Source: an uncultured Odoribacter sp. (lineage in GTDB: Bacteria; Bacteroidota; Bacteroidia; Bacteroidales; Marinifilaceae). From it: a stretch of DNA of 38,811 nucleotides. Where the stretch lies: NCBI GenBank assembly GCA_910578985.1, contig CAJTSF010000024.1:1-38811 (forward strand), written 5' to 3'. The notes under the pieces were generated by a model. The model did no database searches. It saw nothing but the letters and a program-made list of their open reading frames with translations, and was not told the DNA's origin. Each line of letters begins with the position of its first letter. Position 1 is the stretch's first letter. Of the stretch, positions 21,775-30,704 are shown piece after piece. A program made the translations under genes and the position numbers.

Positions 21775-23565
21775 ATGAGTATAGAATGTCTGCTGACCGG
21801 GAAGGTCATCGAAGCGGTGAAAGAGTGTTACGGCGCCGAGGTGGATGCCAAGAGTGTGCAGTTGCAACCCACGCGCAAGGAGTTCGCAGGGGACTTGACG
21901 GTGGTGGTGTTCCCGTTCACCCGTCTTTCCCGCAAGTCACCGGAGGATACGGGACGGGAGTTGGGCGAGTACCTGAAAGGACATATCGAGGAGGTGCGGG
22001 ACTATAATGTGGTGAAGGGCTTCCTGAACATCGAGATTTCATCGGCTTACTGGCTGGGGAAGTTGAACGAGGTGGCGCGGGAACCGCATTACGGATACGC
22101 TGCCGCTCCGAGCGGGCATACTTATATGATCGAGTATTCGTCGCCGAATACGAACAAGCCGTTGCATTTGGGACATATCCGCAATATCCTGCTGGGCTGG
22201 TCGGTGTCGGAGATACAGAAAGCGAACGGGCATCGGGTGATGCGGGTGAATCTGGTGAACGACCGGGGCATTCATATTTGCAAAAGTATGGTGGCGTGGA
22301 AGAAGTTTTCCGGCGGGGCGACACCTGAGAGCACCGGCATGAAGGGAGACCACTTGGTGGGGGATTATTACGTGAAGTTCGACAAGGAGTATAAGGCACA
22401 GACGAAGCAGTTGATGGAGGAGCAGGGCTTGAGCGAGGAGGAGGCGAAGAAGCAGGCGCCGATACTGCTGGAGGCACAGGAGATGTTGCGCAAGTGGGAA
22501 GCAGGCGAGGAGGAGACGGTGGCGTTGTGGCGGATGATGAACGATTGGGTGCTGGAGGGATTCGACGAGACCTATGAGCGAATGGGTGTGGGGTTCGACA
22601 AGGTGTATTTCGAGTCGCAGACCTATAAAAAAGGGCGCGATCTCGTGTTGAAAGGATTGGCGGACGGAGTGTTGTACCGGAAAGAAACGGGGAGTGTGTG
22701 GGCGGATTTGACAGGAGACGGTCTGGATCATAAATTGCTGTTGCGCGACGACGGGACATCAGTCTATATGACGCAGGACATCGGCACTGCCTATGAGCGT
22801 TTCAACGAGTTCGATATGGACGAGATGATTTATGTGGTAGGCAACGAGCAGAATTACCATTTTCAGGTGCTGTCGCTGGTTTGCGGCAAACTGGGCTTCC
22901 CTTGGGCGGAAAAAATCAAGCATCTCTCTTACGGGATGGTGGAGTTGCCGGAAGGGAAGATGAAATCCCGCGAGGGAACGGTGGTGGATGCCGACGATCT
23001 GATGCAGTCGATGATTGACACCGCCCGCGAGACTTCTCAGGAGTTGGGCAAGCTGGAGGGTTATTCGGAGGCGGAAGCGGAGGAGGTCTATCGGAAGGTG
23101 GCGTTGGGGGCATTGAAGTATTTTATCCTGAAAGTGGACCCCAAGAAGACTATGCTGTTCAATCCGAAAGAGTCCATCGATTTCAACGGAAACACGGGGC
23201 CTTTCATCCAATATACGTATGCGCGTATCCGTTCGGTGCTGCGCAAGGCAGCCGAGAACGGCGCCAAATTGCAGGAGGCGGATTTGTATATCGGAATTTC
23301 CGCCAAGGAGCAGGATTTGATTAAATCGGTGGCGAAACTGCCTGATGTGGTGCAGGAGGCGGGAGCTACCTATAGCCCGGCACTGCTTGCCAATTATGCG
23401 TATGACCTGGCGAAGGAGTTTAATCAGTTTTACCACGATTTCTCCATTCTGAAAGAGGAGGACGGAGCCTTGAAGAATTTCCGCCTGTTGCTTGCCCGGG
23501 TATGCGCCGAGGCGCTGAAAAATGCCATGGGAATGCTGGGCATCGAGATGCCGGAGAGAATGTAA
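21775..23565 (+). CDS. argS: Arginyl-tRNA synthetase
   Basis: ArgRS charges tRNA-Arg with arginine using ATP. The 596-residue class I enzyme has the N-terminal additional domain, 'YSSPNTNKPLHLGHIRN' with the HIGH motif as HLGH, and the degenerate KMSKS region 'MKSREGTVVDADDL', as is usual for ArgRS. The C-terminal anticodon-binding domain contains 'FNGNTGPFIQYTYARIRSVLRK' in slightly split form and 'LLANYAYDLAKEFNQFYHD'. Its length fits the Bacteroidota version. The gene is divergent from mscS. The phosphatase gene follows after 17 bp. Confidence 0.96.
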   Translation: MSIECLLTGKVIEAVKECYGAEVDAKSVQLQPTRKEFAGDLTVVVFPFTRLSRKSPEDTGRELGEYLKGHIEEVRDYNVVKGFLNIEISSAYWLGKLNEVAREPHYGYAAAPSGHTYMIEYSSPNTNKPLHLGHIRNILLGWSVSEIQKANGHRVMRVNLVNDRGIHICKSMVAWKKFSGGATPESTGMKGDHLVGDYYVKFDKEYKAQTKQLMEEQGLSEEEAKKQAPILLEAQEMLRKWEAGEEETVALWRMMNDWVLEGFDETYERMGVGFDKVYFESQTYKKGRDLVLKGLADGVLYRKETGSVWADLTGDGLDHKLLLRDDGTSVYMTQDIGTAYERFNEFDMDEMIYVVGNEQNYHFQVLSLVCGKLGFPWAEKIKHLSYGMVELPEGKMKSREGTVVDADDLMQSMIDTARETSQELGKLEGYSEAEAEEVYRKVALGALKYFILKVDPKKTMLFNPKESIDFNGNTGPFIQYTYARIRSVLRKAAENGAKLQEADLYIGISAKEQDLIKSVAKLPDVVQEAGATYSPALLANYAYDLAKEFNQFYHDFSILKEEDGALKNFRLLLARVCAEALKNAMGMLGIEMPERM

Positions 23566-23582
23566 GGATGACCGTTTGATGC

Positions 23583-24362
23583 ATGGCTATGGAATTGGAT
23601 TTGGACCGGGCATTGGCGCTTGCCCAAGAATGGGCGAAGGAAGCGGGGGAGATTCATCTCTCTTATTTCCGGGGAAACCGTCTGGACATACAGACCAAGT
23701 CGAGCGTGTATGACGTGGTGACGCGTGCTGACAAGGAGAGCGAAGCCTGTCTGGTTGCCCGCATCGGTGAAAACTATCCGGAGCACGCCATTCTGGGCGA
23801 AGAGACGGGAGAACATGCCGGGGAGTCGGCATACCGTTGGGTGGTGGATCCCTTGGACGGAACTAACAATTTCAGTCAGGGACTGCCGATATTTACGGTG
23901 TCCATCGGTTTGCAATATGAGGGGAAGACGGTGTTGGGGGTGGTCTATGCCCCCTACTTCGGGGAGATGTTCACCGCCATCCGCGGGCGCGGGGCGTATT
24001 TGGGCGACCGGCGGTTGCATGTTTCGGCGAAGCGCGATTTGGCGCATTCCGTGATGGGTACCGGTTTCCCGTATGACAAAGGCACGAATCCGGATAACAA
24101 TATCCCCAACCTCGCCGCTATCCTGCCTTTCCTGCGGGGTATCCGGAGAATGGGCACGGCGGCTTACGACCTTTGTTGCACGGCGGCGGGATGGCTGGAC
24201 GGCTACTGGGAACTGGATTTGAAACTATGGGATATGTGTGCCGGTGCCCTGATGGTGGAGGAGGCAGGAGGGGTGGTCGTTTCGTTGCGGGAGAACCGCG
24301 GGGTGTCTATTGTGGCGGGGAATGCCGTGTTGGTGGGTAAGATACGAGAGAAAGTCCGGTAA
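23583..24362 (+). CDS. Inositol monophosphatase family phosphatase
   Basis: This 259-residue, Mg2+-dependent, Li+-sensitive-type sugar or nucleotide phosphatase has the three family motifs. They are 'ILGEETGEH' (metal-binding Glu), 'WVVDPLDGTNNFSQGLP' (metal-binding Asp pair) and 'LWDMCAGALMVEEAGG' near the C-terminus. The substrate may be inositol-1-phosphate (SuhB-like), or 3',5'-bisphosphoadenosine for CysQ relatives; the 'DPLDGTNNF' form favours SuhB. The ATG at 23583 is used, and an ATG two codons on is equally possible. The gene is 17 bp behind argS and 20 bp ahead of the MATE exporter. Confidence 0.9.
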   Translation: MAMELDLDRALALAQEWAKEAGEIHLSYFRGNRLDIQTKSSVYDVVTRADKESEACLVARIGENYPEHAILGEETGEHAGESAYRWVVDPLDGTNNFSQGLPIFTVSIGLQYEGKTVLGVVYAPYFGEMFTAIRGRGAYLGDRRLHVSAKRDLAHSVMGTGFPYDKGTNPDNNIPNLAAILPFLRGIRRMGTAAYDLCCTAAGWLDGYWELDLKLWDMCAGALMVEEAGGVVVSLRENRGVSIVAGNAVLVGKIREKVR

Positions 24363-24382
24363 ATTTTATAATACGATTTTTT

Positions 24383-25729
24383 ATGTCTACTTCTAAAGAG
24401 ATGACGGCAGGGCGTCCTTTGCCGCTTATCTTCCGGTTTACGATGCCTTTGCTGCTGGGAAATCTGTTGCAGCAAACCTATTCGCTCATCGATGCCGCCA
24501 TTGTAGGTCGGTTTTTGGGGATTAATCCTTTGGCTTCTGTGGGGGCAAGTACGTCGGTCGTATTTTTGATACTGGGATTCTGCAACGGTTGCGGTTGTGG
24601 TTTCGGAATTCCTGTGGCGCAGAGGTTCGGGGCACGGGATTACGGCATGATGCGGCGCTATGTGGCGGTCAGCGTGCAGCTCTCTGTGGCAATATCAGTG
24701 GCGATTGCCGTGGTGACCTCTCTCTTTTGTGGGGATATCCTGCGTGTTATGCGTACGCCGGATGCCATTTTCGAGGACGCTTACATCTATCTGCTGGTGA
24801 CCTTTATCGGGGTGCCTTTCACTTTTTTGTATAACCTCCTTTCCAGTGTCATCCGGGCATTGGGGGACAGCAGGACGCCTTTCTGGTTTCTCCTGTTTTC
24901 GACGGTTCTGAATATTGCGCTTGATTTGTTCTTTATTCTCGTCCTCCGCTGGGGAGTGGCAGGGGCGGCGGTTGCCACCTTGCTGTCCCAAGGGGTGTCC
25001 ATGGGGTTGTGTTATCTCTACATGTACCGCCATTTTGAAATCCTGCGGGGTACGCGGGAGGAGCGGAGGTTTCAGGGGGCGCTGGCGCGGCATCTGGCGA
25101 ATATCGGAGTACCGATGGGATTGCAGTTTTCCATCACCGCTATCGGCAGCATTATGTTGCAGGGTGCCAATAATGCCTTAGGGACGGTTTGTGTGGCGGC
25201 ATTCACTGCGGCGATGCGGATAAAGATGTTCTTTATCTGTCCTTTTGAGAGCTTGGGTATTGCCATGGCGACCTATTGCGGACAGAACTACGGGGCGGGA
25301 AAAACCCGGCGGATAGTGCAGGGCATCGGGGCAAGCGGTCTGATGATGGCGGTATATGCGGCGGTGACGTTTGTGGTGTTGCGTTTCGATGCCGGCGAGT
25401 TGGCGATGTGGTTTGTGGACGTATCGGAAACGGAAGTCATCCGGAATACCGAATTGTTCCTGCACATATCCAGTTATTTTTTCCCTTTGCTGGGCACCTT
25501 GTGCGTGTTGCGCTATACCATTCAAGGGGCGGGGTACACCCGATTGGCTATGCTCTCCGGGGTATCTGAGATGTTCGCCCGCGCGCTGGTCAGCGTGTAT
25601 GCCGTGCCGGTGTGGGGTTACCTGGCGATATGTTACGGCGATCCGACGGCATGGCTGGCTGCCGACCTGTTTTTAATACCCGCTTTTTGGTTTGTTTACC
25701 GCCGCATCAGAAGACGAGTGGCGGATTAA
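24383..25729 (+). CDS. MATE-family multidrug/toxin exporter
   Basis: This 448-residue inner-membrane transporter has 12 hydrophobic segments in two MATE halves. Each half has a pattern such as 'GRPLPLIFRFTMPLLLGNLLQQTYSLIDAAIVGRFLG' in parts and, in the second, 'NIGVPMGLQFSITAIGSI'. MATE proteins expel cationic drugs or metabolites in exchange for Na+ or H+. The substrate cannot be inferred. It is the last gene of a rightward run after argS and the phosphatase. It ends 4 bp inside the patatin gene on the other strand. Confidence 0.93.
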   Translation: MSTSKEMTAGRPLPLIFRFTMPLLLGNLLQQTYSLIDAAIVGRFLGINPLASVGASTSVVFLILGFCNGCGCGFGIPVAQRFGARDYGMMRRYVAVSVQLSVAISVAIAVVTSLFCGDILRVMRTPDAIFEDAYIYLLVTFIGVPFTFLYNLLSSVIRALGDSRTPFWFLLFSTVLNIALDLFFILVLRWGVAGAAVATLLSQGVSMGLCYLYMYRHFEILRGTREERRFQGALARHLANIGVPMGLQFSITAIGSIMLQGANNALGTVCVAAFTAAMRIKMFFICPFESLGIAMATYCGQNYGAGKTRRIVQGIGASGLMMAVYAAVTFVVLRFDAGELAMWFVDVSETEVIRNTELFLHISSYFFPLLGTLCVLRYTIQGAGYTRLAMLSGVSEMFARALVSVYAVPVWGYLAICYGDPTAWLAADLFLIPAFWFVYRRIRRRVAD

Positions 25730-26505
25730 CCTGTGGTTTTCGGTTCGTTCAGGCGAGAGAGGATTTCGCGGGTGGTGCGATAGCCTTCCTCAAAAATCTG
25801 TTGCATGTTCTCCACATCGAAGATGCCGTATTGGGTCATATTGTGGGGCGAGATGACAATATCTGCCATGCTGCGGTCGATTTCGGTGTTGCGTCCAATC
25901 CCGACATGAAAAGCACGGATTGCCATGGCAACCATGTTGGTGATTTTTTCCGACGTGTCGATGGCATTGATTTCCACGGCGATAATCCGCTCGCACCGGG
26001 GGCGGATGGGACGCACCGGCAGATTCATGAATACCCCGCCGTCCACATATTCATTGCCGTTGATTTCCTGCGGCACGAATACCACGGGAATCGTGCAGGA
26101 GGCGATGACACATGGAATCAGTTCCCCCTGTCGGAAATGCACGGGGCGTGCCGCATTCATATCGCTGGCGGTGACCACCAGCGGGATTTTCAATTCTTCA
26201 AAAGTCTTCACGCCGACAAACTCTTTCAAGGATTCTTCCAGACTGTGCAGCGTCATAAAGCCCTTGCGCGACATGGCGGGGCGGGCAAAATTCAGTATCT
26301 TTTTGTCTTTAAAGAAATTCAGACATTCCATAGGCGCATGTCCCGAAGCAATCATTACTCCGATGAGGGCACCTGCGCTGGTTCCGGAGATGATATCCGG
26401 ATAGATGCCTGCTTCCCATAACGCCTGAAACACACCCAAATGGGCGAATCCCCGCGCACCGCCTCCGCCGAGTGTGATTCCGAGAGAGTAGAGTCTGTGG
26501 TTCAT
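25726..26505 (-). CDS. Patatin-like phospholipase (RssA/YchK type)
   Basis: This 259-residue serine lipid hydrolase of the patatin family has the oxyanion loop 'GGGGARGFAHLGV', the nucleophile elbow 'GTSAGALIG' (Ser within GxSxG) and the catalytic Asp in 'DGGVFMNLPV'. No signal peptide is present, so it acts in the cytosol or at the inner face of the membrane. The ATG at 26505 is chosen because a -7 box (TATATTTG) ends about 18 bp upstream, while the in-frame TTG at 26526 lies at that promoter. The substrate is unknown. Confidence 0.9.
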   Translation of the reverse strand: MNHRLYSLGITLGGGGARGFAHLGVFQALWEAGIYPDIISGTSAGALIGVMIASGHAPMECLNFFKDKKILNFARPAMSRKGFMTLHSLEESLKEFVGVKTFEELKIPLVVTASDMNAARPVHFRQGELIPCVIASCTIPVVFVPQEINGNEYVDGGVFMNLPVRPIRPRCERIIAVEINAIDTSEKITNMVAMAIRAFHVGIGRNTEIDRSMADIVISPHNMTQYGIFDVENMQQIFEEGYRTTREILSRLNEPKTTG

Positions 26506-26523
26506 GTGTGCGTATTGTTTGCT

Positions 26524-26531
26524 CAAATATA
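26524..26531 (-). promoter_or_regulatory. -7 element for the patatin gene
   Basis: TATATTTG on the minus strand lies in the 35-bp gap between the pheT stop and the patatin ATG. It suggests separate transcription of the patatin. Confidence 0.6.
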
Positions 26532-26540
26532 CGTAAACCG

Positions 26541-28988
26541 TTAGCGTATCTCTGCATTCAGTTGGTGCTTGTAAGTACCCATCAGTTTGTTCATAATCTT
26601 TTCGATTTGTTTGTCTGTCAGTGTCTTTTCCTCGTCTTGGAGGGTGAAACTAACGGCATACGATTTTTTGTCCGCACCCAATTTTTCTCCCTCGTACACG
26701 TCGAAGAGGGTAACTGATTTCAACAATACTTTCTCGGTACGCATAGCGAGGTCGCGCACCTCCTTGAACGTGACTTTCTTGTCCAGCAATAGGGCAAGGT
26801 CGCGTTTCACGGCGGGGAACTTCGGCATCGGGGCGAAAGTGATGGTGTGGTTCTTCATCACCTTCAATATGTTCTCCCAGGAAAATTCGGCATAATACAC
26901 CTTCTGGCCGATGTCTGCTTTCTTCAATACTTTCCGGCTCAGGATACCGAAAGTAACCAAATGCTTGCCTTGCTGCGTGTAGACCAGCCCCTCCCGATAG
27001 ATGTCCTCTGTGGCTTCTTCCACGGTCAGAGTATCCGTCCGGAATCCCAAGCGTGCCAATATCATTTCGGCATAGCATTTCAATGTGAAAAAGTCACAGC
27101 GTGCCGCCTTGCTGTTCCATGCAGCCTGGGATTTGTCGCCGGTAATGAACAATGCCAGTTTATCCTCCTCCTTGTATTGCTTCAAGTGGTTTTCGCCCTC
27201 CTTGGAATGGAAGGTATAGGATTTCCCGAATTCGAACAGGCGCAGGTCGGCGTTCTTGTGGTTGATATTGTAGGCAATGGTTTCCAGCCCTCCGAACAGC
27301 AGGGTCTGACGCATGGCATTCAAGTCAGTGCTCAACGGGTTGAACAGCATCACGCTGTTTTCCGCCTTATACGTTTCCAATTCTTCGAAATAGGCAGCTT
27401 TCGTCAGCGAATTGTTCATCATCTCGTGGAAACCGTTGGCTGCCAGTAGGTCGGAAATCTTGTTCTTCAGTTGGAAGTCATTCGGCTTTTCCGAATAGCT
27501 TAGGGTGGAGTTTACTTTCGCCGGCACTTCGATGTTGTTGAACCCGTAGATGCGCAGGATATCCTCGATGACATCCGCTTCCCGGCGTACATCCACGCGG
27601 TAAGGGGGAATGTGCAGGAGCAGTGTTTCCTCGTCCTCGCGCACGATTTTCATCTCCAGGGCAGTGACGATTTTCTTGATGGTGTCATGTCCCAGACATT
27701 TCCCGATAAGGCGATCCACATGGGCATATTTCACTTCCACCTCAAAGTCCGCAACGGGCTCGGGATAGATATCGATAATATCGGAAGTAATTTTTCCGCC
27801 GCCCACTTCCCGCATCAGCAGGGCTGCCCGTTTCAGGGCATATATCACGATATTCGGGTCGGTACCGCGCTCGAAGCGGAAAGAGGCATCCGTACTCAAC
27901 CCGTGGCGCCGTGCCGTTTTACGTACGAATACCGGATCGAAACAGGCGCTTTCCAAGAATACATCAGTCGTCTCTTCCGTAATCCCGCTTGCCAGCCCGC
28001 CGAACACGCCGGCGATGCACATCGGCTCTTCCGTGTTGCACACCATGAGGTCGTTCTCGTTCAGTTCCCGTTCCACGCCGTCCAGTGTAGTGAATTTTGT
28101 GCCTGTCGGGAAACTGCGTACAATCACCTTGTTCCCTTTGATTTTATCTTTGTCGAAAGCGTGCAGCGGTTGTCCCAGTTCGAACAGGATGTAATTGGTC
28201 ACATCCACGATATTGTTGATGGGATTGTGTCCGATGGCTTTCAGGCGCGTTTGCAACCATTCCGGGGAGGGCTGCACTTTTACCCCTTCGATGCATACCC
28301 CTGCATACCGTATGCACGCCTCGGGGCGCTGTACCTCGATGGAGATGCCTGCCGTATCGGCGTCGGGACGGAAAGCCTCGACGGAGGGCAGGGTATAGGT
28401 GATGTCCTGCAGTTGGCTCAGGTAAGCTGCCAGGTCGCGGGCAACTCCCAGATGGGAAGCCCCGTCCACCCGGTTCGGGGTAATGTCCACCTCGATGGTA
28501 TAGTCATCGGTAATCCGGTAATATTCCGAGGCGGGCATTCCCACCCGGGTATCTGCCGGCAGGACAATGATGCCGTCGTGCGAGTCGCCTACGCCGATTT
28601 CATCCTCGGCGCAAATCATGCCTTCCGACTCTTTGCCGCGTATTTTGGATTTCTTGATGACAAACTCCTTGTCTCCGTCATAAAGCACCGTGCCGACGGT
28701 TGCTACTACCACTTTCTGCCCTGCCGCTACGTTTGGCGCCCCGCATACGATAGGGGTGAGGCGTCCGTCTCCCAAATCCACCGTCGTGATATGCAAGTGG
28801 TCGGAATCCGGATGGTCTTCGCAAGTCTTCACTTCGCCGACAACCAAGCCCTTCAATCCCCCGCGGATGGATTCGAACTTTTCATAACCGCCGACTTCCA
28901 GACCGATGGAGGTCAATATTTCACAAATCTTTTCGACGTCCAAGTCTGTTTTCAGATAGTCGTTCAGCCAGTTCAAAGATATATTCAT
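26541..28988 (-). CDS. pheT: Phenylalanyl-tRNA synthetase beta subunit
   Basis: PheT is the tRNA-binding and editing subunit of the alpha2-beta2 synthetase. The 815-residue product has the full domain order: an N-terminal EMAP-type tRNA-binding domain ('GEVKTCEDHPDSDHLHITTV'), the B3/B4 editing region with 'LGQPLHAFD', B5 ('GKITSDIIDIYP'), a catalytic-like core ('EADVIEDILRIYGFNNI'), and a C-terminal anticodon-binding FDX-ACB domain ('FPAVKRDLALLLD'). The gene lies 20 bp behind nadA and is probably in its operon. pheS is not in the window, so the alpha subunit is encoded elsewhere. Confidence 0.96.
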   Translation of the reverse strand: MNISLNWLNDYLKTDLDVEKICEILTSIGLEVGGYEKFESIRGGLKGLVVGEVKTCEDHPDSDHLHITTVDLGDGRLTPIVCGAPNVAAGQKVVVATVGTVLYDGDKEFVIKKSKIRGKESEGMICAEDEIGVGDSHDGIIVLPADTRVGMPASEYYRITDDYTIEVDITPNRVDGASHLGVARDLAAYLSQLQDITYTLPSVEAFRPDADTAGISIEVQRPEACIRYAGVCIEGVKVQPSPEWLQTRLKAIGHNPINNIVDVTNYILFELGQPLHAFDKDKIKGNKVIVRSFPTGTKFTTLDGVERELNENDLMVCNTEEPMCIAGVFGGLASGITEETTDVFLESACFDPVFVRKTARRHGLSTDASFRFERGTDPNIVIYALKRAALLMREVGGGKITSDIIDIYPEPVADFEVEVKYAHVDRLIGKCLGHDTIKKIVTALEMKIVREDEETLLLHIPPYRVDVRREADVIEDILRIYGFNNIEVPAKVNSTLSYSEKPNDFQLKNKISDLLAANGFHEMMNNSLTKAAYFEELETYKAENSVMLFNPLSTDLNAMRQTLLFGGLETIAYNINHKNADLRLFEFGKSYTFHSKEGENHLKQYKEEDKLALFITGDKSQAAWNSKAARCDFFTLKCYAEMILARLGFRTDTLTVEEATEDIYREGLVYTQQGKHLVTFGILSRKVLKKADIGQKVYYAEFSWENILKVMKNHTITFAPMPKFPAVKRDLALLLDKKVTFKEVRDLAMRTEKVLLKSVTLFDVYEGEKLGADKKSYAVSFTLQDEEKTLTDKQIEKIMNKLMGTYKHQLNAEIR

Positions 28989-29008
28989 GGGTATATTGTT
29001 TTATCGTT

Positions 29009-29935
29009 TCAGCAAATCTTCATCATTTTTTCAATCGGAGCCAGCGCCCTTTTCCGGATATCCTCGGGGACGGTTACCACATACTGCTCCTTTTCCAGCG
29101 CCTCCAGCACATTCTCCAGCGTCACTTTCTTCATCTGCCCGCAGAGGGTCTGCGGGTGAATGGGGATAAACTCCTTGTCCGGATTGTCTTTCCTCAGTTT
29201 ATGCAGCGTTTCCAGTTCCGTGGCGATGATAAACTGTTTCTTGGGGGAATTCTTCGAATGCTTGATAATTCCCGCCGTCGAATACATGTAGGCTTGCGGC
29301 ATTGCTAGAATGCGGTCGTCGTGGGAACACTCCGATTCCGGGTGAATCAGGATATCGGCGTCCGGATATTCCCGGTTCTTCTCCAGCACCATGTCGCCCG
29401 TGATCCGGGCATGCACGCAGCAGTCGCCTTCCCACAATTCCAGCATGCGTCCCGTCTCCTTCATGATCCATGCTCCTAAATTCCGGTCCGGCACGAAAAG
29501 AATCTTTTGGTCGCGCGGCAGGCTCTCCACCACTTTCAGTGCGTTGGCTGAGGTGCAACAGATGTCCGTCCATGCCTTCACTTCCGCCGTTGTATTGACG
29601 TAGCTCACCACGATGCCGTCTGGATTCGCCTCTTTCCACTTTTTCAAATCATAGCCCGTGATGCTTTCCGCCAGCGAGCAACCGGCATGTCGGGCAGGAA
29701 TCAACACTTTCTTTTGCGGAGAGATGATGGCGGCGGTTTCCGCCATGAAATGCACGCCGCAAAACACGATGATGTCGGCATCCGTTTTTTCCGCTTCTTG
29801 CGACAGTCCCAGCGAGTCGCCCAAATAATCGGCAACGTCCTGTACTTCCGGACGGGTATAATAATGGGCTAAAATCACCGCATGCTTTTCTTTCTTGAGT
29901 TCTTCGATTCTCTGTATGATTTCTGTCTGTGTCAT
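29009..29935 (-). CDS. nadA: Quinolinate synthase
   Basis: NadA condenses iminoaspartate with dihydroxyacetone phosphate to quinolinate in NAD synthesis and carries a [4Fe-4S] cluster. The 308-residue product has three cluster cysteines in their usual settings: 'FCGVHFMAET' (C59), 'DCCVHARI' (C172 or C173) and 'TLCGQMKKV' (C265). 'LAHYYTRPEVQDVADYLGDS' marks the N-terminal substrate region. The -7 box TACCTTTG (minus strand, 29963-29956) lies 20 bp upstream of the ATG. pheT follows after 20 bp. nadB and nadC are not in the window. Confidence 0.95.
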   Translation of the reverse strand: MTQTEIIQRIEELKKEKHAVILAHYYTRPEVQDVADYLGDSLGLSQEAEKTDADIIVFCGVHFMAETAAIISPQKKVLIPARHAGCSLAESITGYDLKKWKEANPDGIVVSYVNTTAEVKAWTDICCTSANALKVVESLPRDQKILFVPDRNLGAWIMKETGRMLELWEGDCCVHARITGDMVLEKNREYPDADILIHPESECSHDDRILAMPQAYMYSTAGIIKHSKNSPKKQFIIATELETLHKLRKDNPDKEFIPIHPQTLCGQMKKVTLENVLEALEKEQYVVTVPEDIRKRALAPIEKMMKIC

Positions 29936-29955
29936 AACATTTGTATTTCAGGCTT

Positions 29956-29963
29956 CAAAGGTA
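29956..29963 (-). promoter_or_regulatory. -7 element for nadA-pheT
   Basis: TACCTTTG on the minus strand matches the consensus and lies between the WbqC-like gene and nadA, so nadA-pheT has its own promoter. Confidence 0.65.
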
Positions 29964-29990
29964 ACAAAGATTTTTGCAAAAGCGTCCACA

Positions 29991-30614
29991 TCAAATAAGA
30001 AGTTTTTGCCGGGCATCGGGACCGCAGCAAAAGAGCAGATCAAGGATGCTCAGGTCGGGGGTGAACGGAATCCGGTCGCTGAAAGTCTGACGGTAGACGG
30101 GGAGTGGAAAATCCGCCCCGGGCATCCGCCGCGCGGGCTTGGGGTGGATGGCATCCCGGAGGTCATCGTAATCCGGGCATCCGGCAGGGACATAATCCTC
30201 GGTGAGGCGGATTTCCGCAGGCAGTTGCAGCCATCCGCCGACGGTCTCCAGTAGGGCGTTGTTCAGGTCCAGCAGGAAAGTCTCGCGTTTCTCGAAAAAA
30301 GGCAGCAGGTCATCGATATAATACTCGTAGTAAGGGGAGTTCTTGTATGCGGACTCGATGCCCCGGAAATGCAGTTTTTGCCAGGGCGTGGTATAGACGA
30401 TGCGCAGGTCGCGCACGAGTGTTTTACTGTTTGCCTTGGCGACCGGGACGGTCAGAGGAATCACTCCGTTGGCAGTCATGATGAGGCAGCGGTTGCGGTA
30501 ACTCTGTTTGCCGAAGTTCTCGTATTGCTCGATATAGGCGCAGGCGCTGCGGAACAGGGCATAGAAATAGGAAATCGGGGGAAAGTAGGCGGTAGTGAGC
30601 AGTAGGTGGTTCAT
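29991..30614 (-). CDS. WbqC-like family protein
   Basis: This 207-residue protein starts 'MNHLLLTTAYFPPISYF' and has 'QYENFGKQSYRNRCLI' and 'LRIVYTTPWQKLHFRGIESAYKNSPYYEYY', pieces I recognise from the WbqC-like family (often near O-antigen or lipopolysaccharide genes). The biochemical role of the family is not settled. The ATG at 30614 gives the usual N-terminus; a longer reading to 30737 would run through the promoter region. A near-consensus -7 box (TACATTCG, minus strand, 30651-30644) lies 30 bp upstream. It is divergent from the PagL-like gene. Confidence 0.8.
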   Translation of the reverse strand: MNHLLLTTAYFPPISYFYALFRSACAYIEQYENFGKQSYRNRCLIMTANGVIPLTVPVAKANSKTLVRDLRIVYTTPWQKLHFRGIESAYKNSPYYEYYIDDLLPFFEKRETFLLDLNNALLETVGGWLQLPAEIRLTEDYVPAGCPDYDDLRDAIHPKPARRMPGADFPLPVYRQTFSDRIPFTPDLSILDLLFCCGPDARQKLLI

Positions 30615-30674
30615 GGTCGCATTTATTTTTCTGTTTTTGCGTGCGAATGTATAAAATATGGAGGAATAAATCCC

Positions 30675-30682
30675 TATATTTG
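30675..30682 (+). promoter_or_regulatory. -7 element for the PagL-like gene
   Basis: TATATTTG matches the consensus. Transcription near 30688 leaves fewer than 20 nt before the GTG at 30705. Confidence 0.6.
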
Positions 30683-30704
30683 TCGGGTTATAGATGATTA
30701 AAGC

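Noticed and set aside
27612..29159. A 515-codon plus-strand frame opposite pheT and nadA
   Set aside because: The translation has no recognisable domains, and both opposing genes are intact and clearly recognised.
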